Shown: one piece after another, positions 1-9,000 of the stretch | How the letters are laid out: every line of letters begins with the position of its first letter | Position numbering within the stretch: position 1 is the stretch's first letter | Origin: Chitinophaga silvisoli | GTDB taxonomy: Bacteria; Bacteroidota; Bacteroidia; Chitinophagales; Chitinophagaceae | DNA length: 64,000 nucleotides | Assembly (NCBI RefSeq): GCF_003412465.1 | Contig: NZ_QTJV01000009.1 | Location: forward strand, 372,001-436,000 | Direction of reading: 5' to 3' | Notes under the pieces: model-generated | What the model was told of the DNA's origin: nothing | What the model saw: the letters and a program-made list of their open reading frames with translations, nothing else | Database searches by the model: none | Program-made: the position numbers and the translations under genes

Positions 1-980
1 ACTATCAAAGCGGTGACAGGCACTCTCCTACGTGGACTTAAGGTGGACATGAAGCCCGGTAAATATCCTGCCCTACCCAATGCAAACAACTGCCTGGAAT
101 AACTGATAATGATCCCGTTAAATGAAGCAATCAGCCCGAACAAACCAATTCCCGCAAAAAGCTTCGTGATCCCATTCTGCTTCCCTAAGACCACCCCAAT
201 TGCCTCCGGCAAAGGATAATCTATGGCCGAAAGGGATTTCCAGTCCGTGATCCCACCAGTGAACACCATCACCGCTATCGCCAGCAACATCAATGTAAGG
301 ATGGCCGAAATATAGCCTTTCGGAATATTGCGGTGCGGATCCTTCACTTCTTCCGCAACCATCGCAATCCCTTCTATACATACATATAACCAGATTGCAA
401 AAGGCAATGCATTGAAGACGCCACTCCAGCCAAAAGGCATTGAATCATGCAGAAAATTGGCTGTTTTAAAAGATGGACCTACTATGCCCAGGTATATTAA
501 TAATTCCACTACTGCAAGTAAGGTAATGATCAATGAAAACAAGGCTGATTCCTTGATACCCAGGAGGTTCACAACCGTCAAAATGATATAGAAAGCCAGC
601 CCGCTGCCCAATACCGGCAGGGACGGATGTAAAAAGTGCAGGTAATTACCCAGCGCCAGTGCAATAGCCGGCGTAGCGAGCAGGAACTCTACTGCCGTAG
701 CATAGCCCGCTATCAGGCCCCCGATCGGACCCATAGCCCTGTGCGTATAAGTAAACGGCCCGCCAGCCTGCGGGATGGAGGTAGTCAGCTCCGTAAAACT
801 GAAAATAAACGTAATATACAGCAGGGTAATGACCAGCGTAGCGATCAGAAAACCAATAGTACCGGCTACTCCCCAGCCATAATTCCATCCGAAGTACTCC
901 CCGGATATGACAAGACCAACACCAATAGCCCATAAATGAATGGGCCTGATCACTTTTTTTAACGATTGTGAAGACGACAT
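1..980 (-). CDS. Ethanolamine-permease-like APC transporter (3' part cut off)
   Basis: Minus-strand reading frame starting at 980 and running off the left edge, so about 326 N-terminal residues are visible and the C-terminus is missing. It encodes a polytopic inner-membrane protein of the amino acid-polyamine-organocation (APC) superfamily. The N-terminus (IRPIHLWAIGVGLVISGEYF) and the later segment ending in PFTYTHRAMGP closely resemble the ethanolamine permease (Eat) family, which imports ethanolamine or similar amines. About eight hydrophobic segments can be seen, and the helix 1 region carries the GxVISG motif typical of the family. Family membership is clear; the substrate is inferred. 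No ethanolamine ammonia-lyase gene is visible in the window, so the link to ethanolamine catabolism is untested. The gene stands alone; the next gene upstream ends at 1109 on the same strand after its own terminator. Confidence 0.85.
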   Translation of the reverse strand, partial: MSSSQSLKKVIRPIHLWAIGVGLVISGEYFGWNYGWGVAGTIGFLIATLVITLLYITFIFSFTELTTSIPQAGGPFTYTHRAMGPIGGLIAGYATAVEFLLATPAIALALGNYLHFLHPSLPVLGSGLAFYIILTVVNLLGIKESALFSLIITLLAVVELLIYLGIVGPSFKTANFLHDSMPFGWSGVFNALPFAIWLYVCIEGIAMVAEEVKDPHRNIPKGYISAILTLMLLAIAVMVFTGGITDWKSLSAIDYPLPEAIGVVLGKQNGITKLFAGIGLFGLIASFNGIIISYSRQLFALGRAGYLPGFMSTLSPRRRVPVTALI

Positions 981-1050
981 AACAGAACACTACCTTTTTT
1001 AGATGTAAAAAGAATGTTCCCAAATCCCTGAAGTGCGCTTAAGATACAAA

Positions 1051-1083
1051 TAAAAAATGGGACCAGGTATAAGCCCGGCCCCA
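1051..1083 (-). terminator. Intrinsic terminator of the tricorn-like protease gene
   Basis: On the minus strand a 10-bp stem with two G-T pairs (arms 1058-1067 and 1074-1083, 6-nt loop) is followed by a run of six T (1052-1057). It lies 26 bp past the protease stop codon. Confidence 0.7.
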
Positions 1084-1108
1084 TAATACTTAAATAAAAA
1101 AACGACGA

Positions 1109-4100
1109 CTATTTAATTTCCTGCAGCATTTCCTTCACAGCCGCTTCCAGCTGGGCATCCCTGCCACTCATCTCTTCCTCATATCTCAATGGCACCCTGA
1201 TATCAGGCTCTACCTGCAGGTTCTCGGTAGGACGGCCTTCTTTACCAATCGTAGCGATCATTGGAATACCAAAGATGATAGACTGATCAATCTGTCTTTC
1301 CCACCATACCGCAGTACCTGTACCGGCTACCGGCATACCTATCAGCTTGCCCAGGCCATTCTGTTTGTAGATGTATGGGAAGATGAAGGCATCACTGTAG
1401 TTACCTTCACTCATAATCACACAGCTGGGGCGTGTCCATCTGTCCGCCGGCTCAGCACCTTCTACCTTTTCCATTTGTGGTGCAAATTGCAGGTACGCCT
1501 TACCACTCAGGAAAGTATTCAGGTCATTGTGCAACCATCCGCCTCCATTGAAACGGGTATCCACGATCAGTGCCTGTTTACCCCTGTTCCGGCCCATAAC
1601 TGCATCGTATACAGAACGGTAACTGGCATCATTCATCGCCTCCACATGCACATAACCAACTTTGCCATCACTCAGTTTATCTACCATTTTCTGCATGCGG
1701 GTCACCCAGCGCTTGTACATCAATGGATTTTCTTCACCGCTGGTAAATGGTATAACGGTTTCATCCCAACGCTGTTGCGTAGCAGGGTCATATACGCTTA
1801 ACAATACATTATCTCCTGTCTTACGGTTCAGTAAGATCGCCCAGTCCGCATCAGGGGTCACGCTTTCCCCATCAATCTTTTCGATGATTACACCTTTCCT
1901 GATCTTACTCTTCGCCTTGTCTGAAGGACCACCCACCAGTACTTCATCTACTTTCAGACCATTGCCGGTGAAGGTTTCATCATACAGCAATCCCAGCGAA
2001 GCAGTAGCATCTCCCTCCGGTGCAGAAGGATAATAGCGGCCACCTGTATGAGATGCATTCAGTTCTCCCAGCAGTTCACTCAGGATCTCCTGGAAGTCGT
2101 AGTTATCACTGATATGTGGCAGGAAACGCGCATAGTTCTTTGCGTACATTTCCCAGTCTACATTATGCAGTTTAGGATCGTAAAATTTATCTTTTACTTC
2201 TTTCCATGCATGTTCATAGATATAAGCTCTTTCTGCAGCAGGGTTCCAGTTGAACTCAGTACTGATGCTGACAGGGGTAATTTTGCCGGAACCAGCATCC
2301 ACTTTTACTACACTACCTTTGTTGCTTACAAAGAGCGTATTGCCATCCTTGCTCAATACGATATCGCCTGAAGAACCACCCAGCTTGGCCAGGATCTTCG
2401 TTTCCCCGGTACGTGGCTCTGTTACCCACAGGTCATAGCCTTTCTCGAAAGAAGCCATGTAATACAGTTTGCTGGCATCCTTGCTCAATACATAATCACC
2501 AATGCTGGCACTGTTGATTGTAAGCCTTACTTTCCTGTTCTCGAGGTTTTCGAAGTCTGGCTTGAAAGGCGATTTGGAAGAGGTATCTTTTTTGGTAGCT
2601 GCCGTATCATCTTTCAGCAGGTTGAATTCATCCTTAGATAATTTGAAACGATCGTAAGCCGCCTGATCCAGGAATACCGCGTAAATATCTTTTTCCTTGC
2701 TGCCTTGTTTCGCCAGTGAACGGCGGCCTGCAGCGTTACTCAGGTACAGGAGCATCTTGCCATCCGGGGAGAACTTACTGCTCTCTTCCCCAAATCCGCT
2801 CATCACAGGGAAAACTGTTTTGCCATTGCCATCGGCAGGGATGATGGCAGCATTGCTTACATCAAAATAACCCTGCTGATCTTCCGTCACAATATATTTA
2901 CCATCAGGACTCCAGGCAAATTCCCAGTCCTCATCAGAATAAGAGTGGTTACGGCCTTTAGGCAGGATAGTGCGGCTCTTTTTGGCAGCCAGGTTATATA
3001 CCTTCAGGATATTCCGGTCTTCCACATAAGCGATTTCTTTTCCATCAGGAGAAAATACAGGCTGGAATTCTACCGCAGCAGTCGCTACCAGGGGTTCTTC
3101 TTTTACCAGGGTCGCATTGAAGAAGTAATTCTCTTCCGGTCTTTCCAGCGTTGCTTTATACAGGTTCCAGTTACCATCACGCTCTGCACCATACACGAGG
3201 GTCTTGCCATCAGGTGACCAGCTCAGTCCACGTTCCTGTGTAGGCGTATTCGTAATGCGGCGGGTCATATTGTTTTCCACGCTGCTTACAAATACTTCAC
3301 CTCTTGCAATGAAGGCCATCTGCTTACCATCCGGGCTCATTCTGAACTGGGTGATGTTGCCACTTACAGGCAGGTGTTTTACCACTGCTGCACGGCCATC
3401 ATTCAGTACCTGGATAGCGAGTTTCTTAGGCTCCTTACCTTCCTGGTAAGTGTAGATTTCACCATTATAAGAGAAGCAAAGGGTATTATTATTTGCGATA
3501 GACAGATGACGTACAGGATGCTTGTCAAAATGAGTAAGCTGTTTCATTTCGCCCCTGGTGGTCAAAGAAGCTTTGAACAGGTTTTGTGAAATGCCTCCCT
3601 TCTCACTCAGGTAATACAGCTGGTCATTAGCGCCCAGTACTGGTTCCCTGTCCTCCCCTTCATAAGTAGAAAGTTGCTGATAAGATTTATTCTTTACATC
3701 GTACACCCAGATATCCCGGGTTACGCTGCTGGTATGGTGTTTACGCAAAGGGTCTTCATATCCTTTCCTGTCCTGGAATACGATCAGGTCTCCTTTGGCA
3801 GAATAGTGGGCATTGTCTGCCCCTGCTGAACTTACCAATATTGACCGGCCACCTGTAACGGGTACCGTATAGAGGTTGTTGAACAGCCTTACACTAAAGC
3901 GGATATCCGATGCAGGTGCATTGCGTGGGCTGCCAAATAAGACCTGTTTGTTGTCAGGTGTAAAATCGTAAGGATAATCAGGCGCACTGTTGTAAGTGAG
4001 GCGTACAGGGTTGCCACCTGTAGCCGGTATTACATAGACATCGAAGTTCCCGTTACGGTCACTGGCAAAAGCAATTTGCTTACCGTCGTGACTCCATACC

Positions 4101-4306
4101 GGCATCATGTCGTGTGCTTCGTGGATGGTGAGTGGTACGGCAATGCCCCCATTTACATCTACTTTGTAAATATCTCCTTTATACCCGAATGCAATGGTCT
4201 TTCCATCAGGGGAGATAGCGGGATAACGTAGCCATAGTGCATTTTCCTGGGCATGTGACGCGAAGGCCATGCAGCAGGCTGAAAAAGCAAGCAGTAATTT
4301 TTTCAT
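1109..4306 (-). CDS. Tricorn-like S41 peptidase, secreted
   Basis: 1065-residue protease. The start at 4306 gives a clean signal peptide (MKKLLLAFSACCMAFASHA, cleavage before residue 20-21); an upstream in-frame ATG at 4492 would overlap the preceding GNAT gene and bury the signal. Residues about 25-680 form beta-propeller repeats with many SPDGK / WSPDG motifs (WD40-like/PD40). Residues 690-780 resemble the tricorn C1 helical domain, 770-860 a PDZ domain, and 865-1050 the S41 core. Candidate catalytic residues match the tricorn pattern well: Ser752-His753 (ASHTGG), Ser971-Asp972 (NYSDAF) and Glu1028 (GRPTEN). It probably degrades peptides in the periplasm; archaeal tricorn is cytoplasmic, so the signal peptide is a feature of the bacterial homologues. 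Last gene of a likely permease-GNAT-protease run. Confidence 0.92.
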   Translation of the reverse strand: MKKLLLAFSACCMAFASHAQENALWLRYPAISPDGKTIAFGYKGDIYKVDVNGGIAVPLTIHEAHDMMPVWSHDGKQIAFASDRNGNFDVYVIPATGGNPVRLTYNSAPDYPYDFTPDNKQVLFGSPRNAPASDIRFSVRLFNNLYTVPVTGGRSILVSSAGADNAHYSAKGDLIVFQDRKGYEDPLRKHHTSSVTRDIWVYDVKNKSYQQLSTYEGEDREPVLGANDQLYYLSEKGGISQNLFKASLTTRGEMKQLTHFDKHPVRHLSIANNNTLCFSYNGEIYTYQEGKEPKKLAIQVLNDGRAAVVKHLPVSGNITQFRMSPDGKQMAFIARGEVFVSSVENNMTRRITNTPTQERGLSWSPDGKTLVYGAERDGNWNLYKATLERPEENYFFNATLVKEEPLVATAAVEFQPVFSPDGKEIAYVEDRNILKVYNLAAKKSRTILPKGRNHSYSDEDWEFAWSPDGKYIVTEDQQGYFDVSNAAIIPADGNGKTVFPVMSGFGEESSKFSPDGKMLLYLSNAAGRRSLAKQGSKEKDIYAVFLDQAAYDRFKLSKDEFNLLKDDTAATKKDTSSKSPFKPDFENLENRKVRLTINSASIGDYVLSKDASKLYYMASFEKGYDLWVTEPRTGETKILAKLGGSSGDIVLSKDGNTLFVSNKGSVVKVDAGSGKITPVSISTEFNWNPAAERAYIYEHAWKEVKDKFYDPKLHNVDWEMYAKNYARFLPHISDNYDFQEILSELLGELNASHTGGRYYPSAPEGDATASLGLLYDETFTGNGLKVDEVLVGGPSDKAKSKIRKGVIIEKIDGESVTPDADWAILLNRKTGDNVLLSVYDPATQQRWDETVIPFTSGEENPLMYKRWVTRMQKMVDKLSDGKVGYVHVEAMNDASYRSVYDAVMGRNRGKQALIVDTRFNGGGWLHNDLNTFLSGKAYLQFAPQMEKVEGAEPADRWTRPSCVIMSEGNYSDAFIFPYIYKQNGLGKLIGMPVAGTGTAVWWERQIDQSIIFGIPMIATIGKEGRPTENLQVEPDIRVPLRYEEEMSGRDAQLEAAVKEMLQEIK

Positions 4307-4394
4307 ATAAAATGGCGATTCAGATTGTTGTTTACACTTAAAGATAATAAATGAAACACTGTTGCCATTAAATAAAGGATAAAAGGTAACAGGC

Positions 4395-4847
4395 CTACAG
4401 CAAGGGTTTCTGCAGGCATACACTGTTCTCCATCTGCTCGTAGGGAGGGTAGTTGTCCATAAAGGTATACCCGGACTTTTGATAGAGGGCAATGGCTTCC
4501 GGCTGACGAATGCCGGTTTCCAATACGGCTCGTGTAAAACCCTGGGAGACCGCCCAGGTTTCCAGTTCTTTCAGTATAGCATAAGCAATGCCCTGGCCCC
4601 GGTGAGAAGGGTGTACGAACATGCGCTTTACTTCTATTGTATGGTCATCAAAAGGTCGAAAACAGGCACAACCTACCGGCAGGGCATCGACATATGCCAC
4701 TACAACGGTAGGTATGTTTTTAACTTTATCGAGGACTTCATAATCCTGCTGGATCTCAGGATACCTTAACCACAGATCTTTGTCAAGGGCTATAATCAGT
4801 TCCTGGAAGACAGGATCATCACTGTTCGTTCTTTTGAGTAGTAGCAT
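4395..4847 (-). CDS. GNAT family N-acetyltransferase
   Basis: 150-residue acetyltransferase of the GNAT fold. The acetyl-CoA-binding motif A is present as VKRMFVHPSHRGQGIAYAIL (roughly residues 73-92, with the R/Q-x-x-G-x-G/A signature HRGQGIA), followed by LYQKSGY, typical of the motif B end. The substrate cannot be read from sequence. Its first 29 bp overlap the 3' end of the upstream permease gene in another frame, which suggests translational coupling. The downstream protease starts 88 bp later. Confidence 0.88.
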   Translation of the reverse strand: MLLLKRTNSDDPVFQELIIALDKDLWLRYPEIQQDYEVLDKVKNIPTVVVAYVDALPVGCACFRPFDDHTIEVKRMFVHPSHRGQGIAYAILKELETWAVSQGFTRAVLETGIRQPEAIALYQKSGYTFMDNYPPYEQMENSVCLQKPLL

Positions 4848-6279
4848 AAGCCCCTAATTTACTATTCTTTTTACCATATCCAAAGTATACGATAAAACCT
4901 AAGAGCAGCCATACGATAAGACGGATCCAGGTGTCCAGGGGCAGGGAAAACATCATGACCAGGCAGGTAATAATGCCCAGTATAGGTACTACCGGTACCC
5001 ATGGGGTTTTGAAAGCACGGGGAATATCCGGTTGCTTTTTTCGCAGGATCAGGATGCCTAAGCATACCATCACAAATGCCAGCAATGTACCAATGCTGCA
5101 CATCTCTCCTACTACTGAAATAGGTACCAGGCCTGCGAAAAGACTGATGAAGATACAGAGGACAATATTGGATTTGAATGGTGTGGCAAAACGCTTGTGC
5201 AGCTGGGAAAATACAGGTGGCAATAAACCATCTTTACTCATGGAATAGAATACCCTGGATTGCCCGAGGAGATCGACCAGGATCACGGAAGTATACCCTA
5301 CGAGGATCGCCCCGATCACCGCCAGGAAAAGATTCTTATAAGGCGTATGTGCAATCGCTACTGCTACCGGTGCAGGGTTGTCTTTGAACTCTGTATAATG
5401 CGCCATTCCTGTCATCACATACCCAAACAATACAAAGAGAATCGTACATACGATGAGTGAACCTAAAATGCCGATTGGCATATTCTTCTTTGGATTGCGG
5501 GTTTCCTGCGCCATCGTGGCTACAATATCGAAACCAATAAATACAAAGAATACCACACCTGCTCCTCTCAGGATTCCACTCCAGCCAAAGGAACCAAATT
5601 CACCCGTGTTCGCAGGAATAAATGGTTTGTAATTTTCCGGCTGAATATACTTCCAGCCCAGTGCAATGAATACCAGTACCACACCTACTTTCAGGGCCAC
5701 TACGATGGCGTTGAACAGGGCTGAACTTTTGGTACCGCGTATAATAATAGAAGTAATCGCTACTATAATCAATACCGCAGGCAGATTAATAAATCCATGA
5801 ACGATACTATGATCGGCCAGTTTTATTTTTTCAAATGGTGAAGCCACCAGTTGAGGCGGAATATGAATATTATATGTACTGAGAAACTTAACAAGATAAC
5901 GCGACCAGCTGATGGCTACAGTAGAGGCACCTACAGAATATTCCAGCACCAGGTCCCAGCCAATAATCCATGCCCATAGCTCTCCGAGCGTAGCATAAGC
6001 ATAGGTGTAAGCACTGCCGGCTACAGGTACCATGCTGGCCATTTCGGCATAGCAGAGCGCGCTGAATGCACAACCCACTGCCGCTAAGATGAAGGAGAGA
6101 ATAACTGCCGGCCCCGTGTTGTTCGCCGCAGCAATACCGGTGAGGGAAAAAAGCCCTGCACCAATGATAACGCCAATACCGATGGCAATGAGGTTGAGCC
6201 CTCCCAGACTACGTTTTAAAGTATTGCTGCCACTCTGGGCAGCTTCCTGTTGCAGGCTGGCTATTGATTTTCTTATCAC
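4819..6279 (-). CDS. APC family amino acid permease (cationic amino acid transporter type)
   Basis: 486-residue inner-membrane transporter with about 12-14 hydrophobic helices. The N-terminal region (LKRSLGGLNLIAIGIGVIIG) and the following segments match the APC superfamily, closest to the bacterial YfnA/YhdG-like relatives of CAT transporters. The GxGIIxGxGIF-type helix 1 signature is present as GIGVIIGAGLF. Substrate is inferred to be an amino acid. It is the first gene of a minus-strand run that continues with the overlapping GNAT gene and the tricorn-like protease; co-transcription of peptide degradation with amino acid uptake would make sense but is inferred. A good Bacteroidetes promoter lies just upstream. 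Confidence 0.92.
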   Translation of the reverse strand: MIRKSIASLQQEAAQSGSNTLKRSLGGLNLIAIGIGVIIGAGLFSLTGIAAANNTGPAVILSFILAAVGCAFSALCYAEMASMVPVAGSAYTYAYATLGELWAWIIGWDLVLEYSVGASTVAISWSRYLVKFLSTYNIHIPPQLVASPFEKIKLADHSIVHGFINLPAVLIIVAITSIIIRGTKSSALFNAIVVALKVGVVLVFIALGWKYIQPENYKPFIPANTGEFGSFGWSGILRGAGVVFFVFIGFDIVATMAQETRNPKKNMPIGILGSLIVCTILFVLFGYVMTGMAHYTEFKDNPAPVAVAIAHTPYKNLFLAVIGAILVGYTSVILVDLLGQSRVFYSMSKDGLLPPVFSQLHKRFATPFKSNIVLCIFISLFAGLVPISVVGEMCSIGTLLAFVMVCLGILILRKKQPDIPRAFKTPWVPVVPILGIITCLVMMFSLPLDTWIRLIVWLLLGFIVYFGYGKKNSKLGAYATTQKNEQ

Positions 6280-6628
6280 AGGTATGATTTAGTTGTGGCT
6301 GCAAAGGTAAGATATTGCAATTACTCTACAAAACAACTAGACTTAAACCATCCCCTTACCTTATTTACCGTTTATAAAGTTTCCGCGTTCTTTAACATGG
6401 CATTAACTGATAAAAAATGTCTGAGTTGTAAATTCGCTGTACTAAAATTATTATTTCATAGGTATAGGGATATCAGACAGCTGCTCTTTTAAGGGTGGCT
6501 TTATTTTTTTTAAACCTTTCCCATTCATTACTGTTACATTAACAGTAAATCCCTTTATGAAATAAGGAGACTGCGGTGCGGCATACTTTGGCATTCATTA
6601 TGTTCACTATATTCCAAAAGTTAATATT
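6280..6628. other. Intergenic region between divergent transporter genes
   Basis: 349 bp between the divergently transcribed permease and PerM-like genes. It contains the permease promoter at its left end and a perfect 9-bp inverted repeat with a 3-bp spacer at 6528-6548 (arms 6528-6536 and 6540-6548, TTACTGTTA / TAACAGTAA), which could be an operator for the rightward gene. No coding sequence was seen. Confidence 0.6.
6302..6332 (-). promoter_or_regulatory. Bacteroidetes-type promoter of the APC permease
   Basis: Read on the minus strand: TTTG (6329-6332), 19-nt spacer, TACCTTTG (6302-6309). This fits the -33 TTG/TTTG and -7 TAnnTTTG consensus known for Bacteroidetes, 22 bp ahead of the start codon. 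Confidence 0.6.
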
Positions 6629-7675
6629 ATGAAAAGCGTTAAACTGGCCTTCTATGCCCGCCTGGCCCTGATCTTACATGCGCTTATCCTGACGCTGCTA
6701 CTGATGCATTTTGGAAAAACAGTCATTATTCCCCTGTTTTTTGCCCTGCTTATTTCCTTTGCTTTACTCCCTGTGTGCAGACAACTGGAACGGTGGGGCC
6801 TGCACCGTGGCCTCTCCGCCGCTATTTCAGTCATGCTTTTCGTAATCCTGATAGGTTCTTTTATAGATGTATTGAGTCACCAGGTGGTGAACTTTACCCA
6901 TAATCTGCCCGAACTGCAAAAACGTTTTTCGGAAAGTCTGGTTGATGTGAGACAATGGCTGCTCAATACTTATCATATCGATTACCAGCAGCAAACTGAC
7001 TACCTCAGAAAATCGACCAGTGGTCTGCAGTCTACAGCCATGAGTTCACTGGGTGCCACTTTCATTGGCGTAGCTGAAGTATTCATTCTCACCATCTTCT
7101 TCCTCATCTTTACCTTCTTCATGCTGTATCACCGCCGCCTGTTCAAGCGCTTTGTTACAGCCCTCTTTCCGCAGGAAGAAATGCCAAAGGTGGAAGAAGT
7201 ACTGGCCAGTGCCCGCAAGATGATCAACAGGTACATTATAGGACTCCTCACGGAAATGTTTATACTGATTCTCTTATTGGTGTCCACACTGGCCATCCTG
7301 GGTATTAAATATGCCCTGCTGATCAGTGTAATGGCTGCACTGTTGAACGTAATACCCTATCTGGGTATCTATACTGCTATGACCATCAGTATGTTCATCA
7401 CTTTTGCCAATGGAGAGCCTTCACAGGCAATGACAGTAGGTATTGTTTTCATAGTAGCACATTTCCTGGATGCAAATGTCATTCTGCCCCGTGTGGTAGG
7501 CGGCAATGTAAAGCTCAATCCATTGATTACCATCATTGCCGTGCTGACCGGCAAACTGGTTTGGGGTATTCCGGGCATGTTCCTGTTTATACCCCTGGCT
7601 GCCATTATCCGTATTATCAGTGAAAAAGTAGATTCCCTGCAACCATGGGCCATTCTCATGGGGGAGGAAAAATAA
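6629..7675 (+). CDS. AI-2E/PerM family membrane protein
   Basis: 348-residue polytopic membrane protein of the AI-2E transporter (PF01594, PerM/TqsA-like) family. Helices are seen near residues 10-35, 37-55, 63-83, about 150-175, and a cluster from about 205 to 335. The family-typical segment ALLNVIPYLGIYTA sits near residue 235-250 and is followed by HFLDANVILPRVVGGNVKLN. Members have been tied to export of autoinducer-2 or to ion/solute transport; which applies here cannot be decided. Single gene; the next gene follows after 68 bp without a visible terminator. Confidence 0.88.
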   Translation: MKSVKLAFYARLALILHALILTLLLMHFGKTVIIPLFFALLISFALLPVCRQLERWGLHRGLSAAISVMLFVILIGSFIDVLSHQVVNFTHNLPELQKRFSESLVDVRQWLLNTYHIDYQQQTDYLRKSTSGLQSTAMSSLGATFIGVAEVFILTIFFLIFTFFMLYHRRLFKRFVTALFPQEEMPKVEEVLASARKMINRYIIGLLTEMFILILLLVSTLAILGIKYALLISVMAALLNVIPYLGIYTAMTISMFITFANGEPSQAMTVGIVFIVAHFLDANVILPRVVGGNVKLNPLITIIAVLTGKLVWGIPGMFLFIPLAAIIRIISEKVDSLQPWAILMGEEK

Positions 7676-7743
7676 TTCCGGGGCTACTGACATACTGTTG
7701 TCACCTGGCCATTCTTACTTTGTTATAACAAAACAAACCTAAC

Positions 7744-8238
7744 ATGAAAGAAACATCCACCACCCTGGCAACAGACACGTTTATGACCCCGGCTCAATTG
7801 CTGAAACACTGGCAATTGCACCGTAACCTGACACGCAAGATGATCAATACCTTCCCTGAGGATAAAATCTTTAGTTATTCGGTGGGTGGCATGCGCCCAT
7901 TTGCTGAACTGGCAATGGAATTTATTGGCATGGCGGTACCAACCCTGACAGGCATTATCACGGAGAAATGGGAACAATTCAAGCATGAAGAAGCGCCCGC
8001 TACAAAGCAGGATCTCCTTGACCTTTGGGATGAGCAAACTGAAATCATTGACACCCTGTGGCCAAAGATTTCTGCTGAGAGATTTAACGACGTTGTGTTA
8101 GCCTTTGGACAGTGGGAAATGCCAGTGTACCTGCTGGTATTGTATGTAGTTGACAATGAAATACACCATCGCGGACAAGGGTATGTATACCTGCGTTCAC
8201 TCGGAATTGAGCCGCCTGCTTTCTGGGACAGGGAATAA
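7744..8238 (+). CDS. DinB family protein
   Basis: 164-residue protein with the DinB/YfiT four-helix fold. The C-terminal sequence VVDNEIHHRGQGYVYLRSLG followed by EPPAFWDRE is the diagnostic region: the paired His in EIHHRGQ usually belongs to the metal site of this superfamily, and the ending with PPAFW is very common in Bacteroidetes members. These are often thiol-dependent transferases or stress proteins of unknown substrate. A strong terminator follows. Confidence 0.85.
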   Translation: MKETSTTLATDTFMTPAQLLKHWQLHRNLTRKMINTFPEDKIFSYSVGGMRPFAELAMEFIGMAVPTLTGIITEKWEQFKHEEAPATKQDLLDLWDEQTEIIDTLWPKISAERFNDVVLAFGQWEMPVYLLVLYVVDNEIHHRGQGYVYLRSLGIEPPAFWDRE

Positions 8239-8267
8239 CATATTGTGCCCCATTCTAAAATCTGATG

Positions 8268-8300
8268 AAAAGCTCCTGCTGCATGGCAGGGGCTTTTTTT
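8268..8300. terminator. Terminator between convergent DinB and DUF1877 genes
   Basis: 12-bp stem with one G-T pair (arms 8268-8279 and 8286-8297), 6-nt loop and a run of seven T (8294-8300) on the plus strand. It serves the DinB gene and abuts the stop codon of the minus-strand gene. Confidence 0.85.
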
Positions 8301-8880
8301 AGTCTACAAGGCTAACGATATAAGCACCCTGCTCTTTCGCTTTTTCATAGATAGCTTTCAGCGCCAGCAGTTCTGTAGCCATATGCTGCGCATTGAAGGT
8401 CGCACCTTCTCTTTCATCGTCAGTCCATACCTGGCCGGGTTCAATGTCATGCTCATTCAGCTCTGTATGGTCAAACAATGCAATAATGTTTCCCGGTTCG
8501 ATGGATGACAGCAGATCTGCTATCTCTGATACGGTAGCCGGATCATTGAAATACAAAGGTTGCTTGTCAAAATCAAAATCATCAGGAAGCGTATCGATAT
8601 CGATGTTTTCGAAGTCGATCTCCTCTCCTATATAAGCCTCCGGGTAAAAGATCTGTCTTACAATGGAAATATCTTCTGGTCTGCTACCCTTGGTAATCAG
8701 AAATAGTAAACCCTCGAAGGATTTCTCAAAAGTTGTTTTTTCAGCGGCGATGTTGGCCACCGGATATTCAGGATTGTCTCCAATTTTGGAAAATTCGTTC
8801 CTGTCCACGAGAAATAGTGTAGCACTTTGTCCCATAAGAGCGTTTAAGGATTCCGCAAATTTATTTGAAGATATTAACAT
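8299..8880 (-). CDS. DUF1877-like (YfbM family) protein
   Basis: 193-residue soluble acidic protein. I chose the start at 8880 (MLISSNKFAES); an upstream ATG at 8943 would extend it into the terminator of the neighbouring fucosidase gene. The layout, with an early Leu-rich segment, repeated Asp/Glu (FENIDIDTLPDDFDFDK), then YFNDPATVSEIADLLSS and a C-terminal LKAIYEKAKEQGAYIVSLVD, resembles the YfbM/DUF1877 family of unknown function. It has no signal peptide or membrane helix. Assignment rests on overall resemblance and is moderate. Confidence 0.65.
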   Translation of the reverse strand: MLISSNKFAESLNALMGQSATLFLVDRNEFSKIGDNPEYPVANIAAEKTTFEKSFEGLLFLITKGSRPEDISIVRQIFYPEAYIGEEIDFENIDIDTLPDDFDFDKQPLYFNDPATVSEIADLLSSIEPGNIIALFDHTELNEHDIEPGQVWTDDEREGATFNAQHMATELLALKAIYEKAKEQGAYIVSLVD

Positions 8881-8922
8881 CTGCCAAAAAAAGCAAAAAG
8901 GATATTTAAGTGGGGTAAAGAA

Positions 8923-8965
8923 CAAGCCCCAACACTCCTGCATCTGTCAGAAGCGTTGGGGCTTG
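8923..8965 (-). terminator. Hairpin downstream of the fucosidase gene
   Basis: Perfect 11-bp stem (arms 8923-8933 and 8955-8965) with a 21-nt loop, 36 bp past the fucosidase stop on the minus strand. The T-run after it is weak, so it may be a Rho-assisted or 3'-protecting hairpin. Confidence 0.6.
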
Positions 8966-9000
8966 AAAGGCAGGCCTGCGGCCGGCCAAAAGCATTCATT

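Noticed and set aside
4307..4492. N-terminal extension of the tricorn-like protease
   Set aside because: It would overlap the GNAT gene and put 62 unlikely residues in front of a clear signal peptide.
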